Positions 48,724-56,313 of a stretch of 64,000 bases of DNA are shown one piece after another. The position numbers and the translations under genes are program-made. The notes below the pieces were generated by a model that made no database searches, was not told the DNA's origin, and saw only the letters and a program-made list of their open reading frames with translations. Location: contig JAEWQF010000051.1 in the NCBI GenBank assembly GCA_023399295.1, positions 1-64,000 on the forward strand. The letters are read 5' to 3'. Source of the DNA: Bacteroidota bacterium. GTDB taxonomy: Bacteria > Bacteroidota > Bacteroidia > Bacteroidales > Dysgonomonadaceae. Numbering within the stretch: the stretch's first letter is position 1; every line of letters begins with the position of its first letter.

Positions 48724-49131
48724 CTACAAAGATATATTATTTATTGATTTTTTCCTTTTTCTCAAACAAATAATTGCAAGCAACAGCGCTGTGAGTGAAC
48801 CCGCAACATCTGCAAACCAATCGCCCCACTCGGCACTGCGTGTGGTGAAGACATACATCTGCAACAACTCGATCACGCCGCCATAAACCACCGGCAGGAT
48901 AAATCCCCAAAAAAGCCATTTGGCGAATGGGGGTGCTCCGCTGTACAATTGATGATAATCGTAGAGTGAGACGGATGAGAGGAGGAAGAAGAGACCATAG
49001 TGGGCCAGTTTGTCCCACGATATCCGGTCCGGCATATCCGGCATGCTCCCGGGTCCAATCAGGCAGGTGCCAATAAAGATAAGAGTTCCGACAACCAAAG
49101 GCAGAAACATATAACGCATCAGGGTACGCAT
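48724..49131 (-). CDS. VanZ-family membrane protein
   Basis: The 135-residue protein (MRTLMRYMFLPLVVGTLIFIG) has four membrane helices and the VanZ layout: ISWDKLAHYGLFFLLSSVSL, a GGVIELLQMYVFTTRSAEWGDWFAD region (named by landmarks GGVIELLQ and AEWGDWFAD), and a closing helix. VanZ proteins are linked to teicoplanin resistance in some Gram-positives but are widespread and mostly unassigned. The -7 element at 49161-49168 places the transcript start near 49155, favouring this ATG over the one at 49149. Confidence 0.85.
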   Translation of the reverse strand: MRTLMRYMFLPLVVGTLIFIGTCLIGPGSMPDMPDRISWDKLAHYGLFFLLSSVSLYDYHQLYSGAPPFAKWLFWGFILPVVYGGVIELLQMYVFTTRSAEWGDWFADVAGSLTALLLAIICLRKRKKSINNISL

Positions 49132-49160
49132 TCCGATTTGTTTAAACATTGAATTGCTGG

Positions 49161-49168
49161 CAAAGGTA
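49161..49168 (-). promoter_or_regulatory. -7 element of vanZ
   Basis: TACCTTTG on the minus strand, 30 bases upstream of the chosen start. No TTG is seen at -33. Confidence 0.45.
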
Positions 49169-49314
49169 TAAATATATTCTTGCCGGCAGCCCCTTGTTAT
49201 AAACATATAACCAAAAGTAAGCGACATTTTCATAAAAAATTTGTTCCTTTGCCCACGAATGGTCACAATGATGCCGACCTGATTGAGCAACAATTATCAA
49301 GTGAATAAACCCTT

Positions 49315-51033
49315 ATGAACAAATACTTTTTTCTGCTGCTGGCAACACTCACATCAATGCAGATAGTGGCTCAGGTACCCGATGAGCAACAGAACAAACG
49401 CTACTACGACATCAACAAAAATATTGACATCTTCAATTCACTGTTGCGGGAGCTGGATCTCTTTTACGTGGACAGCATCGAGGTGAACAACCTGGTGCAG
49501 CGCTCCATCCACAGCATGCTCTCCCGTCTCGACCCCTATACCGAATATTATGCCGAGGAGAACATGGGCGACCTGCAGTTTTTAACAACGGGTGAATATG
49601 CCGGTATCGGAGCCATCATCTCCTATGTCGACGGGCAGGTGATCATCAATGAGCCTTACGAGGGGCTTCCTGCCGACAAAGCAGGCTTGAAAGCGGGTGA
49701 TGCCATCCTGGAGATCGACGGGGAGGATATGCGTCAGGCTACGGTCAAGGCGGTGAGTGACAAGCTGAAAGGCATCCCGGGCACCACACTCAAACTGAAA
49801 ATTAAACGCCCGGGAGTAAGCAAGGAGCGCCTCTTCACCATTGAACGCGAGAAAATTGAGATGGATCCCATTACCTATGCAGCGGTAACTGACGAGGGTG
49901 TCGGCTATCTTCATTTCGGCAGCTTCACAACCCGTAGTGCCAACAGGGTGAAAGAGACAGTGGTTGAATTGAAAGAAAAAGGAGCCTCTTCGCTGATCCT
50001 CGACCTGCGTGGCAATGGGGGCGGCATCCTCGATGAAGCGGTCGAAGTGGTGAACCTCTTTGTGCCCAAAGGGGAAGAGATCGTCGCCACCAAGGGAAAG
50101 GTGAAGCAGTGGGACCGTTCCTATTTCACACAAGAGCAGCCACTGGATGAGATCATCCCCATTGTGGTGTTGATCGACACCGGCTCGGCCTCCGCCTCGG
50201 AAATTGTTGCCGGTGCGCTCCAGGACCTGGACCGTGCCGTGATTGTGGGCAACCGCTCCTTCGGCAAGGGACTGGTACAGACACCACGTAGCCTGCCCTA
50301 TGGTGGCAACATCAAGATCACCACCTCCAAGTATTACATCCCCAGTGGCCGTTGCATCCAGGCACTCGACTACTCGCACCGCACCCCGGACGGTAGCGTG
50401 GCCCGTCTGCCCGACTCGCTGACCAACCTGTTTCACACACGCAACGGCCGCGAGGTGCGTGACGGGGGTGGCATCACACCCGACATCACCATTCCCCAGA
50501 AGAGCGGCGGCACCATCGCCTACTACCTGATGACCGACAACATCATCTTCGATTTCGTAACGGAATGGGTGCAACAACATGAAGAGATCGCCCCACCGCA
50601 TCTGTTTCGCTTATCGGACGACGATTACGATTCCTTCATCCGATTTGTGAAAACAAAAGATTTCACCTACGACCAGCTGAGTGAGCGCACCCTGCAGCAA
50701 TTAAAAAGCATGATGGAATTTGAAGGATACATGGATGTTGCGGCCGAAGAGTATGGGGCGCTGGCGGCAAAGCTCAAACCAGATCCCGACAGAGACCTGC
50801 TGCTCTTCAAGGATGACATCAGGAGTCTCATTGAATCAGAGATCGTGCAACGTTATCATTACAAGAAAGGGGTGTTGCAACACCAGCTTTCGAGTGACAA
50901 GGTTTTTGACCGGGCCGTGGAACTGCTCACCCACCCCGATGCGTACCGGGCCATCTTACAACCGGGTCTGCCCGCGACAAGCTCCTCTGCCGGCACGACG
51001 TCTGACAGGAATACCGATTATGGATCCAATTGA
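49315..51033 (+). CDS. S41 carboxyl-terminal processing protease
   Basis: The 572-residue periplasmic protease has a signal peptide (MNKYFFLLLATLTSMQIVAQ), a PDZ domain (about 85-165, GIGAIISYVDGQVIINEPYEG region), and the S41 core with GSASASEIVAGAL (catalytic Ser near residue 292) and FGKGLVQ (the Lys of the Ser-Lys dyad near residue 320). Relatives trim peptidoglycan-linked or periplasmic proteins. The stop overlaps mgtC by 14 bases. Confidence 0.94.
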   Translation: MNKYFFLLLATLTSMQIVAQVPDEQQNKRYYDINKNIDIFNSLLRELDLFYVDSIEVNNLVQRSIHSMLSRLDPYTEYYAEENMGDLQFLTTGEYAGIGAIISYVDGQVIINEPYEGLPADKAGLKAGDAILEIDGEDMRQATVKAVSDKLKGIPGTTLKLKIKRPGVSKERLFTIEREKIEMDPITYAAVTDEGVGYLHFGSFTTRSANRVKETVVELKEKGASSLILDLRGNGGGILDEAVEVVNLFVPKGEEIVATKGKVKQWDRSYFTQEQPLDEIIPIVVLIDTGSASASEIVAGALQDLDRAVIVGNRSFGKGLVQTPRSLPYGGNIKITTSKYYIPSGRCIQALDYSHRTPDGSVARLPDSLTNLFHTRNGREVRDGGGITPDITIPQKSGGTIAYYLMTDNIIFDFVTEWVQQHEEIAPPHLFRLSDDDYDSFIRFVKTKDFTYDQLSERTLQQLKSMMEFEGYMDVAAEEYGALAAKLKPDPDRDLLLFKDDIRSLIESEIVQRYHYKKGVLQHQLSSDKVFDRAVELLTHPDAYRAILQPGLPATSSSAGTTSDRNTDYGSN

Positions 51034-51478
51034 TTTTATCATCCGGCTGTTGGCCGCCACGCTTGCAGGTGCTGTGGTGGGACTGGAACGGGAGATCAAC
51101 AACAAGAGTGCCGGTTTGCGTACCAACACACTGGTGGCGATAGGTGCAGCCATCTACGTGCTCATCTCGCTTCAGGTGCTCGATGAGGGTGACGGAGATG
51201 CCTCCCGTATAGTGGGACAGATCGTCACCGGCATTGGCTTCCTGGGTGCCGGCGTGATCCTCCACCGAGGACCCAATGTGCATGGCCTGACAACTGCCGC
51301 AACCATCTGGTGCAGTGCGGCACTGGGCAGCCTGGCTGCTCTGGCCATGTATTGGCAACTGGTTGCAGCCACGTTGCTGGTGCTACTTGTCAACCTGGCA
51401 TTCAAGCTGACCGACCAGTTGTTTTCCAGAAGACAGCACAAGAAAAAAGAGAAGGGAGAGAGCAATCACTTCGAATAG
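51020..51478 (+). CDS. MgtC/SapB-family membrane protein
   Basis: The 152-residue protein has four to five helices. The family signature RLLAATLAGAVVGLEREINNKSAGLRTNTLVAIGAA (landmarks GLEREINNKSAGLRT) and GIGFLGAGVIL are clear. MgtC proteins are linked to low Mg2+ and to control of ATP synthase in some pathogens. It is coupled to the S41 gene by a 14-base overlap. Its 3' end overlaps the convergent DUF1460 gene by 13 bases. Confidence 0.9.
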   Translation: MDPIDFIIRLLAATLAGAVVGLEREINNKSAGLRTNTLVAIGAAIYVLISLQVLDEGDGDASRIVGQIVTGIGFLGAGVILHRGPNVHGLTTAATIWCSAALGSLAALAMYWQLVAATLLVLLVNLAFKLTDQLFSRRQHKKKEKGESNHFE

Positions 51479-52326
51479 GAACGATTGATTTCGGTCACGA
51501 TGATGCCGGTGTTGCTCCGCTGATCGTGCAGGTATTCACTGATTGAACGTTCATCCACCATCACCTTCCGCCCTGTACTGGATGCATGCAGGAGGGTGAG
51601 TTCGCCTTCTTTTCTGAATGCGAATCCCATGTGGGTGACATCCAGTCCGTCGATGGAGGTGGTGAAGAAGAGAACCGACATGTGTGGAATCTGATTCTCC
51701 ACACCTTTGAGTTGCCCTTTGGGCAGATACCAGAAGCCACCACGGCTGTTGATCGTCTCTTCCTTCAGCACAATGCGATTCAGCATCGCATCATCCTCTT
51801 CCAGACGATTGTAGGCCTCCCGGTGTGTTGACATGAAACAGAGGGGTTCCACCTCCTTCACCCCTCCCAGAGAAGCAGTACGGTTGTGCAGCAAGCCCCT
51901 TTGTTCATTTTCCCAAATCCAGTCGGTAGCGTAGTGCAGTCGCGAGGAATAGTCCCCAATCGAACCCGACCGGTAACGCATTGCCTGTAGCTCCGCCATG
52001 AACAGCTCAAAAGAGGGATCGTCACTGCCGGCTGTGATGGCCAATGCGATCACCGATTCCACGTAGGTGGTGCAGTCGAACGCCCGCAGGTTCACTGTCA
52101 GCCGCTCCTTGTCTCCCCCTTCCAAGGTCTGGACAGCATAAGGTTTATGCAGAAAAAAGAGGGCACTCTTCTCCAGAATCATCTCTGCAGATGCTTTCCG
52201 GTATGGTTCGATTGTGGTGAGGTACTCCCGGAAGATCAGGCTGTCTGCTGGTGTATACAGAGCTTTTGGCTGTGCGGACAACTGTACGGCAGCCAAAATG
52301 AACAGACAGAGCATTCCGGTTTTCAT
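51466..52326 (-). CDS. DUF1460 secreted amidase-like protein
   Basis: The 286-residue protein has a signal peptide (residues 1-18, ending QLSA) and the DUF1460 papain-like fold. Cys in AFDCTTYVES, His in VTHMGFAF and LLHASS make the probable active site. Structurally studied relatives from Bacteroides are NlpC/P60-like cell-wall amidases. Here the substrate is not proved. It is 49 bases downstream of aroC on the same strand. Confidence 0.9.
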   Translation of the reverse strand: MKTGMLCLFILAAVQLSAQPKALYTPADSLIFREYLTTIEPYRKASAEMILEKSALFFLHKPYAVQTLEGGDKERLTVNLRAFDCTTYVESVIALAITAGSDDPSFELFMAELQAMRYRSGSIGDYSSRLHYATDWIWENEQRGLLHNRTASLGGVKEVEPLCFMSTHREAYNRLEEDDAMLNRIVLKEETINSRGGFWYLPKGQLKGVENQIPHMSVLFFTTSIDGLDVTHMGFAFRKEGELTLLHASSTGRKVMVDERSISEYLHDQRSNTGIIVTEINRSYSK

Positions 52327-52375
52327 CGTGATTCGTGATTGCAGGTCACCTTATAGGCACAGTGACCATATCAAT

Positions 52376-53443
52376 TTATATGCCGCTTTTTGCCAGCAGG
52401 TAGTGATCCAGCAGCGTGATGGCTGCCATCGCCTCCACGATGGGTACCGCACGGGGCAACACACAGGGATCGTGCCTGCCGCGCGCCTTGATGGTGGCAT
52501 CACTGCCGTGGATGTCAACCGTCTCCTGTTCTTGCAGGATCGTGGCAACCGGTTTGAAGGCCACCCGGAAATAGATGTCCTGGCCGTTGGAGATGCCGGC
52601 CTGTATCCCGCCGGAACGGTTTGTGCGGGTGTTGATCTTGCCCCCGTCATTGAAAAAAGCATCATTCACTTCCGAACCACGCTTGCTGACATCGAAACCG
52701 GTACCATACTCGAACCCTTTCACTGCGTTGATGCTGAGCATTGCCGAGCCAAGGGAGGCGTGCAGCTTGCCGAACACCGGTTCACCCAGCCCCGCGGGCA
52801 CGCCGCTGGCCACGCAGGTGATCACCCCGCCAACCGTATCGCCCTGATAACGCACCTCCTGGATCAACTTGATCATCTGTTCCGCCACATCAGGATCGGG
52901 ACAGCGTACCATGTTCTCCTCGATGAGCGACAGGTCGTAAGCGCTGTATTCTTTCTCCAACTTCACAGGGCCCACCTGTGAGGTGAACGCATGCACCGTG
53001 ATGCCCAGCTGTCGCAAATACAATTTGGCAACAGCACCTGCCACCACCCGTGCGATGGTCTCACGGGCAGAGGAGCGACCACCACCGCGATGGTCACGGT
53101 GTCCATACTTCTGATGATAGGTGTAATCGGCATGCGAGGGACGATAGATCTCTTTGAGATGGTCGTAGTCGGACGACTGCTGGTTTTCGTTGCGAATGAG
53201 GAAGCCGATGGGGGCACCGGTGCTCTTCCCCTCGAAGATACCCGACAGGAACTCCACCCTGTCCAACTCATTGCGGGGTGTCGTGATGCGCGACTGTCCG
53301 GGGCGACGTCGGTCCAGCTCCGCCTGGATGAATGCCAAGTCGATCTCCAGGCCGGAGGGACAGCCATCGATGACACCTCCCACGGCTACACCGTGCGACT
53401 CACCAAAGGAGGTCAACCGGAAAAGGGTTCCAAAACTATTCAT
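52376..53443 (-). CDS. aroC: Chorismate synthase
   Basis: AroC makes chorismate from EPSP with reduced FMN, the last shikimate step. The 355-residue protein starts [17 protein letters not shown] and contains [20 protein letters not shown] and the C-terminal [24 protein letters not shown] (landmarks RGRHDPC). The start at 53443 is used; an in-frame start four codons earlier adds MRSG. It is followed by the DUF1460 gene and preceded by slyD. Confidence 0.97.
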   Translation of the reverse strand: MNSFGTLFRLTSFGESHGVAVGGVIDGCPSGLEIDLAFIQAELDRRRPGQSRITTPRNELDRVEFLSGIFEGKSTGAPIGFLIRNENQQSSDYDHLKEIYRPSHADYTYHQKYGHRDHRGGGRSSARETIARVVAGAVAKLYLRQLGITVHAFTSQVGPVKLEKEYSAYDLSLIEENMVRCPDPDVAEQMIKLIQEVRYQGDTVGGVITCVASGVPAGLGEPVFGKLHASLGSAMLSINAVKGFEYGTGFDVSKRGSEVNDAFFNDGGKINTRTNRSGGIQAGISNGQDIYFRVAFKPVATILQEQETVDIHGSDATIKARGRHDPCVLPRAVPIVEAMAAITLLDHYLLAKSGI

Positions 53444-53478
53444 ACCGCTTCTCAATCTTTATTGTTCCATTCCTCAGA

Positions 53479-53511
53479 AAACAGAAATCCGGATGCGTTT
53501 CACCCGGATTT
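53479..53511 (-). terminator. Possible terminator between slyD and aroC
   Basis: AAATCCGG (53485-53492) and CCGGATTT (53504-53511) are 8-base arms. The minus-strand T-run after the hairpin is interrupted (TCTGTTTTC), so this is a weaker candidate. Confidence 0.45.
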
Positions 53512-53530
53512 GTACATTATTTCATCCGGC

Positions 53531-54148
53531 TCAACAGCTGCATCCCGAGCCACAGCCACCACCCGAAGATGAGCCACAACCGCAGGAGTCACCCTCATCC
53601 TCACCGCTGCCGCAACCGCAGCCACCCGAACCGCAGCCACCCGAGCCGCAGCCGCAGCCACCACCCGAGAAGATTGCTGCGATCTCCTCGGCAGAGGCAT
53701 CACGGACACCGGTCACGGTACCCTCGAAGTGCATCAGCTCACCCGCCAGCGGATGGTTGAAGTCCATTGTCACCGTTTCGTCACCCACCATCACCACCGA
53801 CCCTGAGAGACGGTTGCCGGAGGAGTCCATCATGGGAACGGTATTGCCTTCGAAGAGCACATTCTCGTCAATCTTACCCTCAATCTCGAAGATTGACTTG
53901 GGCAGATCCAGCACCTTTTCTTCGTCGTAGTCGCCATAAGCCTCCTCGGGGGTGAGGTGGAATGAGAACGTGTCACCTTCTGAAAGGCCTTCGATCTGTT
54001 TCTCAAAAGCGTCCAGCATGGAGTTCGTGCCATAGATGAACTCCAGGGGACGTTCAGCCGTAGCCTGTTCCATCAACTCCCGTTCTTCTCCTTCGCCCAC
54101 ATTCAGGTCGTAGGTAAGTGTGACATATTTGTTGTCGCTAATTTTCAT
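53531..54148 (-). CDS. slyD: FKBP-type prolyl isomerase SlyD with cysteine-rich tail
   Basis: The 205-residue protein has a SlyD FKBP domain with the inserted flap (about 1-145, FHLTPEEAYGDYDEEKVLDL and FNHPLAGEL). The metal-binding tail (about 160-205) has ten Cys in Gly/Ser spacing and no His, unlike the His-rich tail of E. coli SlyD. It is a cytoplasmic proline isomerase and chaperone; a Ni or other soft-metal role is likely by analogy. It is placed upstream of aroC. Confidence 0.94.
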   Translation of the reverse strand: MKISDNKYVTLTYDLNVGEGEERELMEQATAERPLEFIYGTNSMLDAFEKQIEGLSEGDTFSFHLTPEEAYGDYDEEKVLDLPKSIFEIEGKIDENVLFEGNTVPMMDSSGNRLSGSVVMVGDETVTMDFNHPLAGELMHFEGTVTGVRDASAEEIAAIFSGGGCGCGSGGCGSGGCGCGSGEDEGDSCGCGSSSGGGCGSGCSC

Positions 54149-54215
54149 GTCAAATGATAATAATAATTTGTATATAAGTATTGCAAACGTTGTAACAATT
54201 TGGGGCTATCGATGT

Positions 54216-55388
54216 TTATCCATCGATGGCATTTTTCAGTTTATTAAGAGCTTTTTCAATGTTGTAGCGCGGTGTTCCCACATTGAGGCGCATGAACCCA
54301 TCACCGCCGGGACCAAACATCGACCCCTCATTCAGAGCCAGCCCGGCCTTCTCTACGAAGAGCTTCACCAGCTCGCTGCGGGTGAGCTTCAGGTCACGGC
54401 AGTCGAGCCAGACCAGAAAGGATGCTTCCGGACGCATGGGTCGGATCTGTGGGATCTGTTCATTCAGAAATTGAACCACAGTTTCGATGTTTTGCTGCAC
54501 ATAGGCAAGCATCTCATCCAGCCATTCGCCACCCTGCTCATAAGCTGCCGTGGTGGCGGTGTAGGCAAAGAGTGTTCCCTGGTTCAGCTCACGCGGTTCC
54601 AGGTAGGATTGATACTGCTCACGGATTGTCTTGTCGGGGATCACAGCAAACGAACTGACGATGCCGGCAATGTTGAATGTCTTGCTGGGAGCCATCAGTG
54701 TCAGCGAGTTGCTCACCGCCTTCTGCGACACCGTGGCAAAAGGGGTATGCCGGTACCCGGCCAATGCCATGTCGGCATGAATCTCATCGGAAACCACAAA
54801 CACACCGTTGTCGTGACAGATCTCAGCCAGCTCCCGCAGCTCATCGGGCGACCAGACCCTGCCACCGGGGTTGTGCGGGTTACAGAGAATCAACATCTTG
54901 CATGCTTGTTGTGAGAGAATGGTTCGGAGCCCCTTCAGGTCCATCCTGTATCTCCCCTCTTCCAGCAGGAGTGGGTTGTTCACCACCTCCCGTCCCAACG
55001 CAGTGGTCACCATCCGGAAAGGATGGTAGACAGGGGGCTGAATGATCACCCTGTCACCTGGTTGTGTGAACTGATCGATGGCGAAGGCAAAACCTTTCAC
55101 CACGCCTGGCACAAAGCAGATAGCCTCTCTCTCCACCTGCCAGCAATGTCTTTTGGCAAGCCATCCGGTGATCGATTGGTAGTAGGCATCGGGGGCAATG
55201 GTGTAACCATAGATCTCATGGTTCACCCTTTCACGGAGTGCCTCGGCGATTGCCGGTGGCGATTTGAAATCCATATCGGCCACCCAGAGTGGAATCAGGT
55301 CGTCGCGTCCGAAGAGTGCTTTCATCCTTTCCAGCTTCACAGCGTGGCTGTGGCTTCTGTCTATATTCTCATTGAAATCATACCGCAT
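54216..55388 (-). CDS. MalY/PatB-type PLP C-S lyase or aminotransferase
   Basis: The 390-residue fold I PLP enzyme starts MRYDFNENIDRSHSHAVKLE and has PLWVADMDFKSPPAI, CNPHNPGGRVW and the PLP lysine in LMAPSKTFNIAG. The MalY/PatB group splits cystathionine or cysteine conjugates (beta-lyase activity) and can act as an aminotransferase. It could in principle cleave the sulfoxide made by OvoA, but it is 33 kb away and nothing else links them. Confidence 0.88.
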   Translation of the reverse strand: MRYDFNENIDRSHSHAVKLERMKALFGRDDLIPLWVADMDFKSPPAIAEALRERVNHEIYGYTIAPDAYYQSITGWLAKRHCWQVEREAICFVPGVVKGFAFAIDQFTQPGDRVIIQPPVYHPFRMVTTALGREVVNNPLLLEEGRYRMDLKGLRTILSQQACKMLILCNPHNPGGRVWSPDELRELAEICHDNGVFVVSDEIHADMALAGYRHTPFATVSQKAVSNSLTLMAPSKTFNIAGIVSSFAVIPDKTIREQYQSYLEPRELNQGTLFAYTATTAAYEQGGEWLDEMLAYVQQNIETVVQFLNEQIPQIRPMRPEASFLVWLDCRDLKLTRSELVKLFVEKAGLALNEGSMFGPGGDGFMRLNVGTPRYNIEKALNKLKNAIDG

Positions 55389-55417
55389 AACAATTCATTT
55401 TCAATTTTCATCGTAGC

Positions 55418-56260
55418 CTATCGATAATAACTGCTGACGATGGAGGGGTTGTTGCGCACCCTGCTGCCACCAAAATGGATCGACTCGAAGGCGAGTCCCA
55501 CCACAAACTGATGGGTGATGATCCGGGTGTTGAGCTGATTCACATCGGTACGCAGGTAATCACCCAGATAACCGGTCCTCAGGGTCAGGTGACGAATGGG
55601 GATGTCTATTGTGAAGTAGTTCCTCAGTGCCAGCTGGTTGTGGAAAGAACCAACGTGGACTGTTCCCTTGTTGTTTCCAAGGGTGAAGATCTCGTAATAG
55701 GAGTGCCCGTACTCAGGCGAGAAAAATAACCCGGCAAAGGGTGAAGTGAGCTGCCAGCGAAGGGTGACACCCTTCCATTGGTAGATGGCCATGGCTGCGA
55801 GCTGCAGGTTGACCGATGTTTTGAGTGAGCCGGGGTTGTTTGAGTTGCGTACATTATAGATCCCTCCCAGAGAGAGGGCTCCCCCTCCTCCTGCCAGCAG
55901 GGAGAGCCGATCGGCTTTGAGCAACGGATAGAAGCCGGTAAGATGATACCGAATGTCACCGTAGTACTCCGAAGCAGAAGCGGTGGGATTCTTCGTGACT
56001 GCCGTCTGGATCTGGAACTGCTGTTGCAGCAACAAATCACCCCCCAAATAGGAAGAGGCTTTGATCCGATCGTGTAACAACGTAACAGCCATTCCATCGT
56101 AGGTGAGTGGAGAGAGGTAACTGTCCGCGATGAATGCTTTGCCAATGCCAATCAGCGTAGCCTGGTTCACCGCAGGTTGAGACAGGCTATCCCTCTGCTG
56201 GGCATGGATGCCACAACAGAGCATGCACCATGCAATTGCCACTATTGTTGTTCTTCTCAT
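55418..56260 (-). CDS. DUF3316-like secreted protein
   Basis: The 280-residue protein has a signal peptide (residues 1-20) and a beta-rich domain. The ends resemble DUF3316 (SYLSPLTYDGMAVTLLHDR near the start; GYLGDYLRTDVNQLNTRIITHQF and GLAFESIHFG at the end), with alternating strands that could make an outer-membrane barrel. Function is unknown. It stands between parC and the PatB gene on one strand. Confidence 0.7.
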   Translation of the reverse strand: MRRTTIVAIAWCMLCCGIHAQQRDSLSQPAVNQATLIGIGKAFIADSYLSPLTYDGMAVTLLHDRIKASSYLGGDLLLQQQFQIQTAVTKNPTASASEYYGDIRYHLTGFYPLLKADRLSLLAGGGGALSLGGIYNVRNSNNPGSLKTSVNLQLAAMAIYQWKGVTLRWQLTSPFAGLFFSPEYGHSYYEIFTLGNNKGTVHVGSFHNQLALRNYFTIDIPIRHLTLRTGYLGDYLRTDVNQLNTRIITHQFVVGLAFESIHFGGSRVRNNPSIVSSYYR

Positions 56261-56313
56261 CGTTTCTCACTTGTTGACAACTACCGTGAAGCAGTCATCG
56301 CGCTGTGACAGCA

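Noticed and set aside
49582..50601. 339-residue minus-strand open frame opposite the S41 protease
   Set aside because: Antisense shadow; the S41 catalytic motifs on the plus strand are clear.
52344..52367. Hairpin GGTCAC/GTGACC between aroC and the DUF1460 gene
   Set aside because: The arms are short and there is no T-run on the minus strand.
53190..53930. Pro/Gln-rich plus-strand open frame
   Set aside because: The repetitive Pro-Gln-Pro text is the reverse of the SlyD cysteine-rich tail.
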